DNA from: Mesocentrotus franciscanus
Taxonomy: Eukaryota > Echinodermata > Echinoidea > Camarodonta > Strongylocentrotidae
Direction: 5' to 3'
Assembly: GCA_037976565.1 (NCBI GenBank)
Contig: CP137675.1
Coordinates: 18,470,811 to 18,534,810 of the forward strand
DNA length: 64,000 bases
Shown: piece after piece, positions 1 through 47,590 of the stretch
How the letters are laid out: every line of letters begins with the position of its first letter
Numbering within the stretch: the stretch's first letter is position 1
The notes under the pieces: generated by a model
The model's input: the letters and a program-made list of their open reading frames with translations, nothing else
What the model was told of the DNA's origin: nothing
The model's database searches: none
Position numbers and translations under genes: made by a program

Positions 1-227
1 CTATACTAATAGTTTGGGCTAAATTAAAGATCTTTAAGTTGGTTATTTAAACAAAATCAGAATGATGTATATTCTATTTGTGTGTGTTCCCATGTTGCAA
101 ATATCTTAAATGGGATGCAAAAAAATGTTCCATTATTCTACTAATACTAAGTTTACTGAACTTTCAAAACTTTCAAGACAATTTGAATTTTTGAAATCAA
201 TGATAAATTTCAAAGTATACTTGTGAC

Positions 228-265
<38 letters not shown>

Positions 266-298
266 TCTCTCTCTCTCTCTCTTTCCCTCTCTCTCACT

Positions 299-338
<40 letters not shown>

Positions 339-442
339 AGTAGTATATGTCCACATCTTCATTAGATTTCAATGCAAGATACATAGAACACTATGAAACA
401 TAGAAGACTATGTTTTAGGGGGTAGAGGTTGAATGAACTTAC
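1..442. other. Intronic flank of PAM-like gene with (CT)n tract
   Basis: This should be the intron after exon 8. It holds an interrupted (CT)n tract at 231-329 followed by a short (TA)n run, and nothing else recognisable. Confidence 0.6.
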
Positions 443-35813
<35,371 letters not shown>

Positions 35814-36300
35814 GGCTTTCAGATGTGGTTACTGCACTGTGATCTGAGCGTGGCTAGCTAGCTAGGCTCTCTGCACAATCAGAGTCCTCGTGCACTGAGC
35901 AACAGAAGGATTGCCTGGTCAGATGACCTCCTTAGTGATGCGTTCCTCTCTCTCCTCCCTCGTATCACAGATGAACTCTCAAAAACAGATGGAAAACGCC
36001 ACTTTCATTACGAGATGTCCAAACCGGCGCTAACCAACGCGTAAACCTTCCGGTCGTTTGTCATGTGCGTGTGATGATTTTGGTAGACGTAATTTTGAGA
36101 AAGAACAGCAAATTAGAGAAAGAGCAAAACGCCACAACGATCATGTACGAGTGATTTTCAGTAAACAACTCGGCATCTAATGAAGATGGCTTTTCTCTTT
36201 GACTGAGCTGAGGGGATCGTCTACGCACAGCGAATAGCGGGCGAGCGATCTGTCGCAGTCTTACAATTCAGACAGGGCTGTGAACATTTTGTATGCACCG
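35814..36300 (-). promoter_or_regulatory. Likely 5' UTR and promoter region of PAM-like gene
   Basis: Lies directly upstream of the start codon. Relatively GC-rich with several CpG (GCGAGCG, TACGCACAGCGAATAGCGG), unlike most of the window. No clear TATA box. The transcription start was not located. The call is by position. Confidence 0.35.
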
Positions 36301-39000
36301 TTTCACAGGAAAACGTGTTATCAGGCGCTTGGGTACGATTCTTGGAGAAGAGGTACTCATCGGGAGTCTATTACCCAGTAACATGAGTTCATGCATGTGG
36401 GCCAATCCAAGGGTCGAATGGGGCCCCGACCACTCCTTATGGAGTACCTCATCAGACGCGGCATTGATTGTCTCCAAGGAATATTTTATCTCTGTCAGTT
36501 GAGAATCGTTTTTATCTTTCAAAGTAAAGGGGGGGGTGAAAATAAAGGGGACGTACTTTCGATGTCATGAATTCAAGACTTGAAATCTATCTGTTCAAAC
36601 TAATTTTAGTGCAATGGAACTGGCGTGATTAATAATAATATCCCGTTCGTGTATAAATTATGATATAACGTCTCTGTGGGTTTCCAAAGAGCTTTGTAGA
36701 TCATTTTCTCCGGTGTTATCTATCTCTGTAGCTCCAGATAGTTAAAAACAGTGGCGGAATGCCCACCCCCTCTCAGAATGGGAAGGGCGACATGCATTTT
36801 TTTACAAGTTGCATTCATTTTCTCAGGCGTTGAAACGGGGACAGAGGAGGGGTGAGGGAGGGGTGACACATCGGTCAATTATGATTAAGTTATGCACGAA
36901 CTAGCCTACTTGCGAGCGACATCGTAACGCTCACATGACTTGAGAATACAATATTCACCAATCAGCAAAAGGGTCTGCGCAACAACACTAGGTCAAACCA
37001 CTCGAACAGGTCGTCGTGATGACGTCACTCCTCATCCGCAAGGCACGATCAAAATTGCAGCGGGCATAATGATGCATGGGGCTCGGTGGTAAATCGGATG
37101 TGTGGAAAATTAATCGGGCTGAGTTATTTTGGGCAAGCAAGTAGGTGGCTAAGCTGCATCCATGTTCCAGATGAATAAGGTTATGAAACAGGGGAAGAAT
37201 CTGCCATTATCGATGCTCAGCCTATAAGCCAATTTCTCGCCTATAGAATTAAAGCGCTCAATATATTGATAGGAATGGTTAAAGAAAGAAAGGCTAAATA
37301 CTTTGACAACATTAAAATACATCGGGCTCTTTTGAAAGATTTTTAGGAAGGAAAATTAGAAGGAATGTCATGTTCAATAAAACATATGTATAAAGGTTTC
37401 TGGCTCGGTTTAAAAAAAGAGCAGTTGGGAGAGCCTTTTATTTTTATAGAAAATCATTCACTGCAATTGCTTTATAGACAATTTTAAAATAAAATGACGA
37501 GCATAAATTGAGCTTGTAATAATTATTACCCTTATGAACTTTATCCCATTTAACAGAATTTAGATTAGGGAGGTAATTCCAAAAAGTTACACAGTTATCA
37601 GGGATACACTCTTCCATCATAATGTTGTAAGCAAATTTCGAAATTTAGTTTTAAACTATAAAGAATAATCGAGTCTGGACAACAACCTAGTGGTCTTTTG
37701 GTGCCTCATATGATGTTTTAAATTAGGATTGAAGTTTTGCCAACTATCGCAAAATTGAATTCTTCTATCAAGTTAAAATCATATGACTTGCTTTCACATT
37801 TGCATGACACAGATCAAAGCTGTATTATGAAACTGTTCCACTTTAGCAACAATCTTCAAGGAAGAAATCAGGGTCATCTTAATTTATTAGGGCCGTACAT
37901 ATTTACCGAAATCAGAGACAGGCCATTGATAGTAACAGCTTTATTGAAGTATCTTCCTCTAGGGTCAGCAAACAAGGAGTTGAGAAGTAATGAAATATGA
38001 TTATGAATCAGGATTATTGTCTATTGTCATCATTGCGATGTTCCACGACCCCCTATCGTGCACGTGACATTCACGAAATCTAATAAACCACGTCATTAGG
38101 TAACGGAGCTCGTCGTCCTCCCCGCTGGGCAATCAAATTGACTCCCAAAAAGCATTCGGTGAAAGCATCCGAGCCATGAAAACAATATATTCATGTTTCT
38201 CGTTCACCCCCATCTAGACTCGTCCCCACTTCCCCGTTATTATCATGATCAAACATTCTCGCATTTGAATCAGCTGCAGTACATGAGGCCGACGAACATG
38301 AACAACTGTTTTTTAATTTATTTGGAGGGGGGTGGTGGATTGTCAGTTTAATAGGAAGTCATTATTTGTATTACTGAGCAATAAGAGCACTAGAGTTGCA
38401 CATTGCATATACAGTATAGACTAGATGCTCGTTCAGATATGACGCAACAAAACCGCGACGGTTTTTTTTTTATTATGACGTAAAGTGGAATATGCTTCAC
38501 AATGTCATATCTGAATCTTATAACACAGAGCTCAGTAAATTCACGCAACTATAAAGTTGCCATTCATTTTTTCCCTTCTTTTTTTGGCGGTTTACCGCGC
38601 CAAATGTCAACAAGCCTTAAGTCTTCAGGAATTGGAAAAGCGCGGCATTCGAAAGGCTATTTGCCCTTCTAATATGCAAACAATAGCTCTAGAGCTTCTG
38701 AATGTATTTGTGCTTCATGTTACTACTCTTTCTGAAGCTTTCTCACGCGTGGATGAATACTGCAAGTTATTTTTTTCCATATTTCGTTGCATTCTAGCAT
38801 AAAATTATGACTATACCTTTACTGTGGTTTGAGGTTTATTCAAGAAAACAACACTTTTACGATCTTGATATTGTCATTGCTGGTATAGCTTGAATAATTG
38901 CTGTCATTTTTTCTTATCTGATTCATCGAGAGTGAGTTTCAATCTCTTTACGTTTGTCTGCTGTCAGAGTGACTACTTTAGTGATGTTATGACTATTTGT

Positions 39001-39171
39001 CATAATAATGATAATAATAATATTGATGATGATGATAATAAAAATAATGATAATAATAATAAATAACAATATTGATGATTAAAAAAAGAATAAGAATAGT
39101 GATAAAAATAATAATAATAATAATAATAGTAATAATAATAATAATATTACTACTGCTACTACTACTACTAT

Positions 39172-39226
<55 letters not shown>

Positions 39227-39303
39227 GCTACTGCTGCTACTACTACTACTACTACTCCTCCTCCTACTACTACTACTACTCCTCCTACTCCTACTCCTCC
39301 TAC
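39001..39303. repeat. (TAA)n / (ACT)n microsatellite
   Basis: AAT/TAA units to about 39148, then a long (ACT)n array with CTC variants. The poly-Leu frame across it is an artefact. Confidence 0.95.
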
Positions 39304-39337
39304 TACATGTATTAATAATGATAATATTAAGTCTGTC

Positions 39338-39527
39338 TTATTTACCCAGGGTAGCCATTTCAGTATTAATACTGCTCTCCTGACTGTGGGCCTTGCAATT
39401 GTTATTACCTCAGCAATTGCCAGGTACCCATTTACACCTGGATGGAGAGCGGCAAATGTGGATTAATGTCTTGCCAAAGGACGTTAGCGGCAGGCTAGAT
39501 TCGAACCCTCAACCCTTGTTTTGAGAG
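39338..39527 (-). mobile_element. tRNA-derived SINE, minus orientation
   Basis: Reverse-strand GGGTTCGAATCTAGCC near 39492-39510 is an RNA polymerase III B-box. The remaining segment (GCCAGGTACCCATTTACACCTGGATGGAGAG on the plus strand) is a conserved body also seen, diverged, at 53885-54066. Confidence 0.6.
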
Positions 39528-39789
39528 TTAAAGGTACTATGTCACATTTGCAGCCAACATCAAATTCTGTAGAACTTTCGGTACAAGGGTCTGAAAATCA
39601 GACTATTTACTAAAATGATTGCAAGCCCTACAGTCGATTCGACAACTAACGGTCGTTATTTTCCCACAAAAAAGACATTTTCAAGCCCTTTCTTTTTGAG
39701 GGAAATTCTAAATTAGTATTATCTTTCAAATGCCGGTGGAATTTAACCTTTTCATTTTGTTTGGCCTGCAAATGGGACATAGCACCTTC
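39528..39789. mobile_element. Inverted-repeat element, short copy
   Basis: Tips TTAAAGGTACTATGTCACATTTGCAGCC and GGCCTGCAAATGGGACATAG then CACCTT are inverted complements. A MITE without coding capacity, related to 9290-9823, inserted directly beside a SINE. Confidence 0.75.
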
Positions 39790-40600
39790 AAGTGAATGAA
39801 CAATCATACCGAGACACCTCTACTGATTATACATGGTTATAGTAATTCTTATTTCATTTGATTTGAATGAAACCCAAAATAACCATTTATTGGTGAATTG
39901 CTATGAAAAAAGTAAAACTCGAACTAGCCAGCTCAAACGTTTTATTTAAATTGTTTATCAATTTTAAATCTTCACTCGATGGCTTGTACGGTAGGATGTT
40001 TTTCTAAATAAAACTGTCTATATGATATTTAAATGATATAACAACATTGTACTTCACTGTTCTTGTGACAATGTCCATTTCTCGATACGCAGAAGAGGCG
40101 CCAGGACTTTTTTTTTTTTTTGGGGGGTTCTTTCGGACAGTATTGAGGGCAAATATCCCCTGCCCCCGTAACACCCACAACACCGCTCTGTCTGTAAGCT
40201 GGAAAAAAAACGAAGATATTCTATAACACTTTGTAATGTTTTTTCCCACGTATTATCATTTCAAATGAAAGGATATTGAACTGATATCAAATGTGGTTTG
40301 ATGCCTTATACACTGTGGATTGTTATTCCTCCGTTCTAATTTTATGAAACCAATAATATCAAATTGATGGTTTCCGTCATTTGTAATAAAATGCGATTGA
40401 TTTTCACCTATTTATATCCCTTGCATTCACAATCTCCCTCGTGTGGTGTAATGTGTCTGTGAATGAATGGCAATACCGCATTATGCAAGGTTTTAATCGC
40501 CTCTGGTTAAAAAAGGCTCGACATTTCCTCTCAAGGGAACCTATGGGACAAAAGAACGAGTATTCTCCTCTTATCCTATCCAACACTATCTCTCGCCTCT

Positions 40601-40816
40601 CAGTGGCGGATCCAGGGTTCTCTGGCGGGGAGGGTGTTGCAATCTGAAAGTCATGTGACAAGAAGAAATAAAAGGTCGTCTGCTTTGTAATGCACCAGTT
40701 TTTCTCTGACAAGACATTTTAGCCCGATTCATCCTCCTCTTCCCCTTCTCTTTTCTTGTGGCGGGGTGGAGGGTGGGGTGGGGACACGTCCCCCGTGCCT
40801 CCCTTGATCCGCCACT
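40601..40816. mobile_element. 216-bp MITE with AGTGGCGGATC tips
   Basis: Left tip CAGTGGCGGATCCAGGG and right tip CCCTTGATCCGCCACT are inverted complements. The interior is GC-rich, with GGGGTGGAGGGTGGGG. No transposase. Confidence 0.7.
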
Positions 40817-42412
40817 ACCTCTCTCTCCACCATCCTCTTTCCTCATCCTCCACGATCTTACAATTCTACCATATGCCAGCTACTCTTCCCATCGCAATGC
40901 CGTCATACCGGTTGCCTAGCAACAATATTACATCCGGATGTATAAAAGGTAAGCAATTGAGTCGATTGCGCACTTTTGGTCGTTTGCTACCCTAATTCGA
41001 ATAAATGTACTATATCGCATGTAAGCTGGGCGGCCTAGAGGAGAGGTACTTGAATGCTAGGGGTATTTATCTAATGCTCCCTGCACTGCAAATGCTTGTT
41101 ACGTTGTTGTTTTTTTTTTCTTTCTTTCTGACAATAACTTGACTCTTCACAGTTATCAAGCATTTCCTGCTCTGAAATGCATTAGCATTGAACATAATCC
41201 GTGTTTCCCTGAATGAAGTATTCCTTTCATTATTTTGTTGAAGTACATGCACATCTTTTTAAAGGTCACCATTATGTGGATAAACAACTGAAGTCTATTC
41301 AAAGAAAGGACATTTACAGCGATTCATGATATTCATAAAATGTTGTGGCAGCACATAGCAAATTAAACTTATAGTAAGGAAATGTTTTACTATTCGGCTC
41401 GTAACAATAATAATTATGTAACTATAATTTTGAGATTGATGACAATTTCAACACATTGAAAAAACTGCAGATTGTGAAAGTAGAGACCTATGCTATTTTC
41501 AACTGCGTAATGATGATATTGGTGAAAATAAAGGGGCTTAAAAAGGACACACCCTTTATGGCGGGAATGACATAATTGGGGTCTGGAGTGGCTTCTGTCT
41601 TACTTTACAAGCCTCCCATTGGGAGCGCCTCTTCTTTCACTTCTTTCTCCTCTCTTTCTCATCTCCCTTTCTCCCCTCCCCCTCCTTCTCCTTTTCAATA
41701 GGGGGGTGAGAGCACAAGCCCCTATCTTATATATACATATTTACGATATAGTATCTGTCACTCAAAATCTAAAATAATGAAAAGATCGTTCAATTCTTGT
41801 GGCTTTTTGAGAGAGATTTTATCAACATTGACTACATAAATAATATTCACTATAAATTCACATTCAATAAATTTCATCATTCTGTGGCAATATGCATACA
41901 ATGCATTCCTTGATATAAGATTGCATTTCAAATTATTTTTCTATTTAGTTTTACTTTCGATAGATCATTTATAAATGCAAGATTACCCTGGATTACATAG
42001 AAAATATTTCAGATGAAATGTTTTTCAAGTGCATTATAATACATAGACACTTATAACAAAGACAATATTCAACGATGAAGTAACATTATAATATCACAAT
42101 ATTGTAATATTTCAATTCCAACAAGACAGTATTATCACGTTATTCTTGCTGTTTTTGATAGCTGATTGATTCTATTTTAAAAGAATTTAGAAATTTGAAT
42201 AAAACGAAACTTCATTGTTTTTCTTTACGATAGGACATAAGTTTCGAACAAATGTATCTTCCACTGAATTGATTGTTCGAATATTCCCACTGAACTCGGC
42301 CTACACCATAATGGATGTTTGGGGAAAATGAATAATGAAAAATGATTCACAAAGCTATCTGTCCGTTTCAATAGATGGCGCTATGTCGATTCGCTCATAA
42401 ATACTTCACTAG

Positions 42413-42595
42413 CTATGGGTTGTGGCGTGCGCCTGTAATCCAGCTAACAGTGGAAGTTACAAACTGATTCAGCCGAGGACGCAGGTTCGAAACTGAGTCA
42501 CGTCTTTCGGATGGTGACGTTAAAGGTCGGTCCCCAGACGTAAATAATCATATCTGATTGATACGCGTCTGTAAAAACCCAACACACACACACAC
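42413..42595 (+). mobile_element. tRNA-derived SINE with LINE-like tail
   Basis: A head with GGTTGTGGCGTGCGCC and B-box GCAGGTTCGAAACTG, then GTCTTTCGGATGGTGACGTTAAAGGTCGG and an (AC)n end. The order is typical of echinoderm tRNA-headed SINEs. Confidence 0.6.
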
Positions 42596-43182
42596 GTTCG
42601 CTTGTCGTCTGTTACTGCAAGAATATGGCAAAATTTTGTCGTTCATTTTCGATAGTGTCCTGGAAAATTTTAGCATACGAATTCTTGAACTATTATTGTC
42701 CTTGAAATTTCTTTTACTCTAATTACTAAATCCTAGAAAGCATTATGAGAAATATATAGCGTTTGTTATCATTGCACACTCTTATTAAAAATGCAGTCAA
42801 AATCTCGTCTTATGAACAGTTATTTATTGCTGTTAACATGATGTTCAATCTGAACCCAGTCTAATATCAAAGAGCAGCGATTGATCCAAGTCAATCGCAA
42901 GTCCTCCAAATCAATCGCAAGTTTGCAGTCTCCTATCTCTGATGACTGTACATAGTTGCGAATGATATCAATTGCAAATAAGTTACGATTGAAATCAACT
43001 GTTTATAAGACGGGCCCCAGAATTCTGTAATAAAGAGATCAGAGTTTGTAAGTTTGCAATTGGTTGGACGACTTGCGATCTAACCGGATTAACGGAATTC
43101 AGGAATCTTTTAACTTTTCTCTTTTCTGAAAGACTAAGGTGTTTTAAAAAAGTTTGACTGTCTCTAATTGATCTTGTCGGAT

Positions 43183-43217
43183 TCACTGCTGTGTCTGAGC
43201 TATCATTTGAACGAATT
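43183..43217 (-). CDS. Calmodulin-like last exon
   Basis: Acceptor CTCATTCCAG. Encodes [15 protein letters not shown], replacing the calmodulin ending EFVQMMTAK. Confidence 0.8.
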
Positions 43218-45535
43218 CTGGAATGAGAAATAGAAGGAGAGTGAGAAAAAAACGTAAATGTTGTTGAACAGTAATATTAGTCAGTTATTGCAGTCAATTG
43301 GCAACATAATCCTAGATAATGTAACATAATTTAAAGAATTTACTTAATCATCATTTAAACAGAAATTTTAACCTATGGTTCCTGATAAAATTGATATGTC
43401 ATTGTCTTCCTGATATACTACATAACGTTCAAAGGCATAGGTGTAATTGTTATAGGAAAATCCAATCTTAACAGAAGAGTACTTGAAAAGAGACACGCCG
43501 TATTGATGTCTTTAAAACAATATTTTTAATCAATGTAAAGTTTGTGGTGGAACCTTGAATAATCCAGATTGTTGATGGCGTATTACCTTCATAATTTATC
43601 CTGCCATCATTGCCGACATCCGCCTCTCGTATCATCTCATCTACTTCAACATCCGTCAACTTCTCACCAAGGCTTGTCATCACGTGACGTAACTCTGCTG
43701 CGCTGATTGGTCAAAGTAAAACAATCAAACAAGATTTTATGGAATATGCCAAACGACTATCCAATAAAGATTCAATTGTATCAAAATACGTTTTTGCTGT
43801 TTCTTGAACCACTTAACTTTTAATTAGTAGTATAATTTTATTACAGGTAATTATTGATTATTTGTAAAATATATAAGTATAAATCGAGACAAGACTTGTA
43901 GCTAGTCTGTGAAAATTTTTACATCGCATCTGTGTGTTACATTGAAAGGAAGTAGAATTGTTTAATCCAGATATAAATGTATAGCTGTAACAAACGTACC
44001 AGCCTGCCATATATATCACTTTTAGGAAATACAATTATTTTTCAGCCTAGGCATTGGCAGCTTGTTAGAAAATACTACTGTGACTTTTAGGGTTTAGTAT
44101 ACATCCCAATTAGTAAGTAGTCACGGAATTATTCCTCCCGAATACCTATTCATTTCATTTTGGCGAAGAGTGGCAAATTTTAACTAAAGTCTCGCAAAAG
44201 AAAATTAGTGACGCAGCGGGAGTCGAACCGTAAACCATGTAATCCACAGTTCAATGATTTATCCACTACACCACGACGCCTTTGACATCTCACACCTACG
44301 TCGCATTTGCTTTGTGTAGTATCGATAGGAACCAGAGGCTTTTTTTAATAGATCAATATACTGCTACAAATTTAAAAAAAATGCTTAGATTCTTTTTTGT
44401 TTAATGGTTAAAATAACGATATAATAGTCCTACCTAAGTGTTCCTGTGTCATCTTTATCAAAAACTCTGAAGGCGTCTCGGAATTCTTCAGGATCCACCT
44501 GTGACTGACCGATGTGATGTGTCATGATCCGAGAAAACACGTTGAAGTCTAGCTTACCTTTACCTGCAAAGGGTGTAAGGAAAAAAAGAAGGATATACGA
44601 AAGATGAAGAAGAAGAAGAAGAAAGAGAAGAAGATTAACAAAAAGGAAAAACGAGCAGAACAACATCAGCAACAAAAACAACCATGATCATAATCATAAT
44701 TATATTGACAAGAAGAAGAAGGCGAAATATAGAAATGGAGGAAAAGGAGAAGGCCAAAGAACAAAAAGAAGAATGAAATAGAAGAAGGATTAAATGAAAA
44801 AGACTAATTATGAGAAAAAGGGAGAAGAAAGTAGGTGAAGAAGATGATGTCATTATCAAGCATTATTTGCAGGTGCCCAATCTTTTGAATTTCTCGATTC
44901 AAGTGCTGTTGTAAAAAACACAAACAATTTAAAAAATATATAATGCGTTCGAGCAATATTATTATGCATGACGTTCATCTGAACTCTTTGAATTTAAAAA
45001 TATATCCTTACCATGTGGGTCCTCCATGTTGATAGACTCATCCACTTCCGCTTCCGTCGGGCATGACCCCAATGACCTCATGACTTCTCCTAGAATATCT
45101 GTTGTGATGAAGCCATCATTATCCCTATCATAAAGACCAAACGCCTCCTTAAACTCTGAATGAAATAAAGATTGCAAATAAAGCCGTAAATAGGTAAATC
45201 AAATCCATTAAAATATCAATCATTGATAAAAACATGTGTTTGTTTTACTTGACGTTATACTTGACCTTTTAGAGTACAATTATCCTCTCATAGATCTACT
45301 CTCTGCTATGCTAAATGATTTAAGTATAAATACAAGCTCTCCTTGATCTAATGTAAATAGTCGCACTTATCCAGTTCTTTTTTCAGATCAGTTTGAGTTG
45401 TCGTTTGGTCTCCAAACTGCGGACCGCAGCGGTGGGGGTTGGAGGGGGGGGGCGGTGCACAGGCGGCACATGCCCCCTCCCCAATATGCTATGCTCCGAT
45501 TGATTACGCACCTGTCGGCATAACACCCCCTCCCT

Positions 45536-45566
<31 letters not shown>

Positions 45567-45828
45567 ACTCACTCTCACTCTATTGGCAAAATGTGAAATA
45601 TAAATGCTTGTTAGAGATTTTCCATGTACATGTTTGGGCAAAGTGTGATACTTCCGGCCCTTTTCCGGCCCTTCTTAACTTATCTTTTTCTTACATGTTT
45701 GTGCCCCCCTCCGGAGAATCTCGATGCTGCCAATGCACATACAATGTGAACATAATAACCAGAGAAGAAAGTTTGTGTGCGTGTAGGGGTGAAATCTTAC
45801 CTTTCAATTGACCATCTGTTGGCTTCGT
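43183..45828 (-). CDS. Calmodulin-like EF-hand protein (CALML4-like)
   Basis: Coding exons 45828-45801, 45155-45012, 44563-44434, 43702-43587 and 43217-43183 (stop TGA) have consistent phases and give 150 residues without the initiator. The expected ATG exon was not found. The first exon begins in phase 0, which fits the calmodulin layout of an ATG-only first exon. Four EF-hands: hand 1 loop [12 protein letters not shown] lacks the Glu at position 12; hand 2 (MEDPHGKGKLDF) has lost the acidic ligands; hand 3 [12 protein letters not shown] is canonical; hand 4 [12 protein letters not shown] has Gly at position 3. So calcium binding is probably confined to the C-lobe. [13 protein letters not shown] and [10 protein letters not shown] resemble CALML4; the C-lobe ([17 protein letters not shown]) is close to calmodulin itself. 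Likely a calcium sensor or myosin light-chain-like partner. Confidence 0.85.
43587..43702 (-). CDS. Calmodulin-like exon: EF-hands 3-4
   Basis: Acceptor ACCAATCAG and donor GAAG|GTAATA. Encodes [15 protein letters not shown] through NDGRINYE, near-identical to calmodulin. Confidence 0.9.
44150..44280 (-). mobile_element. tRNA-derived SINE inside calmodulin-like intron
   Basis: The minus strand begins GGCGTCGTGGTGTAGTGGAT (A-box) and has GGTTCGACTCCCGC (B-box) about 50 bases on. The anticodon stem is imperfect and the sequence runs into a non-tRNA body, so this is a SINE head rather than a tRNA gene. Confidence 0.6.
44434..44563 (-). CDS. Calmodulin-like exon: EF-hand 2 to EF-hand 3
   Basis: Acceptor CCCTTTGCAG and donor CTTAG|GTAGG. 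Encodes [13 protein letters not shown] through [12 protein letters not shown]. Confidence 0.85.
45012..45155 (-). CDS. Calmodulin-like exon: EF-hand 1 and linker
   Basis: Acceptor TTTCATTCAG and donor CATG|GTAAGG. Encodes [16 protein letters not shown] through NMEDPHG. Confidence 0.85.
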
Positions 45829-45938
45829 CTGTGATGATGTGCATATGAAAGAGAGAAACAAAAGAGAAAGATAGAGAGGGAGAGGAGGAGGAGAGAGAAG
45901 GAGAGGGAGAGGGAGAGAGAGAGAGAGAGAGAGAGAGG
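45531..45938. repeat. (CT)n and (GA)n tracts flanking the 28-base exon
   Basis: CT-rich 45531-45580 and GA-rich 45870-45938. Read on the minus strand, the latter supplies pyrimidine-rich sequence just upstream of the small-exon acceptor. Confidence 0.8.
45801..45828 (-). CDS. Calmodulin-like 28-base exon
   Basis: Polypyrimidine-rich acceptor ending ATCATCACAG and donor AAAG|GTAAGA. Encodes TKPTDGQLK plus the first base of Glu, fitting the -QLxEFKEAF start of calmodulin-type proteins. Confidence 0.65.
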
Positions 45939-46942
45939 GGGATACGGAAAGATTTATTATTTAAAAAAATTAAAAGTAAGAAATAAATTTAACACAACAT
46001 GGTACACAGTAAATAACCACGATATACGTACTCCTCCTGTCTCTTTCTGGCTTCCCTATATATTCCAAATCACTGAAAGGTACTTAAATAGTACACTTGA
46101 TACTAGTATACGACAACTATTATTTTACATGATTATAACTGTTACCATTATTATTCTTTATAATATTATATAAGTAGAACTGTTCATACATGTATTTCAT
46201 CTGATAATGGAATTCTTTTATTAGCATTTTTGTAACAAAATATTTGCCTTATCGGTGATCATAATACAGGCCATAATAACGTTAAACTTGTATTAATAGC
46301 GCATTATATTTACAAGTTATAGATATTGGTCTATTGTTAACTGGCAAAGTAGAATAACATGCATTACAGTAAAGAGTACCAGTGCAATTATATGCATATA
46401 GATATTCTCGCCCACATATATGAATAGAATATGAAAAAGAGAAGTGTTGTTTGACCCAATGACAAATGACGTCACTTTATGATACACCTTGTTCTCCCTC
46501 TCGGCGTGTTCCCATGCGCCAGGGAAAACACTGTCGTGAACACTGGGTTAGTTAGTAAAAGAGTTCATATGTGCATATTTGCCTACATGAAAAGTGGGCG
46601 TGGCACTCGAGTATGTATATTCAGTCTCTCTTTACTGAGTAAACTGCAGGGTAGTGTGTTCAAGTTATGTCAACTATTGTCTGGGGAGTACTATTGTTCC
46701 ACCGAATATGATGGGCATCCGCTTTCAACCATTTAAATAAAATTGGTCACGTCAAAGGTATGGGTAAGCATGATCAGGATGAGGAATTTGTTTTTCGATG
46801 CTATTTCGTCTTTATTCTTTCTAAGTACAAGTTATAAATCGTTCACATTTAGGAAAATCATGTGTTTTCATCGATGTAAATACATGCTTAATAGGTTTAA
46901 ATCAATCTTAGACTTAGGCCCAGATAACTTTTCATCATAAGA

Positions 46943-47590
46943 TTGGTATGGTTTTACAAAATGCGAAACATATGGATTCAACCATGCGTATATTGTCCAC
47001 AAAATAATTTGGATTCTTTTTCAATCAAATCAAATATATTCACTCGTTTAAATGAAAGTTATGGACTACAGCAACAACATATAAAAGAACTTTACAAATT
47101 CCCAATTCGTATTACCGTAGATACAAAACTACGAGCTTTGTAATTCAAAATCCTTAACGATTTGATTCCCACCAAAATTTGGCTTTTCCGCATTTACAAA
47201 TGTACAGATACAGAGTGTTCCTTTTGTAAAAGGTCAAACGAAACCTTGACACCCCTTTTCTTTACTTGTCAAGTCGTTAACAAATTCTGGAATGATCTTA
47301 GCATCCTTTTTGCAGAATTTGATCTTTCATTTTTTTAAAATAAATAGAACAGTATGTTATTTGTGGTTTCTATGAGCTTCGTAAGCCTAGAAATATCTCT
47401 CTTGAACTTGTTGGCGTTGCTAGGTGAACGATTCATTTGCAGGTGTAGGTGCGACGATTCAAAGCCTACTCTCAGTCACTTCCGAAATTATCTTTTGTCA
47501 TTTGAATCTGTTGAATATGACATTGCACACGAAAAACAAACAAATTAGTCATCCATGCTGCCAAATAGGCAAGCTTTTCGAATATTATTA
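46943..47590 (+). pseudogene. Decayed L1/Tx1-type LINE ORF2 C-terminus
   Basis: One continuous frame interrupted by stops at 47141-47143 and again near 47335-47350. After the first stop it reads FKILNDLIPTK, then the zinc-knuckle-like CTDTECSFCKRSNETL...FFTCQVVNKFWNDL, then LLALLGERFICRCRCDDSKP, the usual end of L1/Tx1 ORF2. The cysteine spacing and FW motif are the basis for the call. Inactive. Confidence 0.7.

Larger units (their letters stand above)
36301..43182. other. Intergenic, repeat-bearing
   Basis: No supported gene between the PAM-like and calmodulin-like genes. It holds a CAGTGGCGGAAT fragment at 36753, a palindromic TGACGTCA at 37020-37027, a triplet microsatellite, a SINE, inverted-repeat elements and a second SINE, listed separately. 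A minus-strand AATAAA at 42828-42823 could be the poly(A) signal of the calmodulin-like gene. Confidence 0.5.

Noticed and set aside
36268..36522. 84- and 69-codon frames on opposite strands
   Set aside because: Overlapping open frames in GC-richer upstream DNA of the PAM-like gene; no homology.
37300..38000. Possible LINE remnant on the minus strand
   Set aside because: A few W-N-Y-L-P-N-like words were seen, but no continuous alignment to reverse transcriptase or the LINE C-terminus.
44205..44280. tRNA gene on the minus strand
   Set aside because: A- and B-boxes are present, but the anticodon stem pairs poorly and the sequence continues as a SINE body inside an intron.
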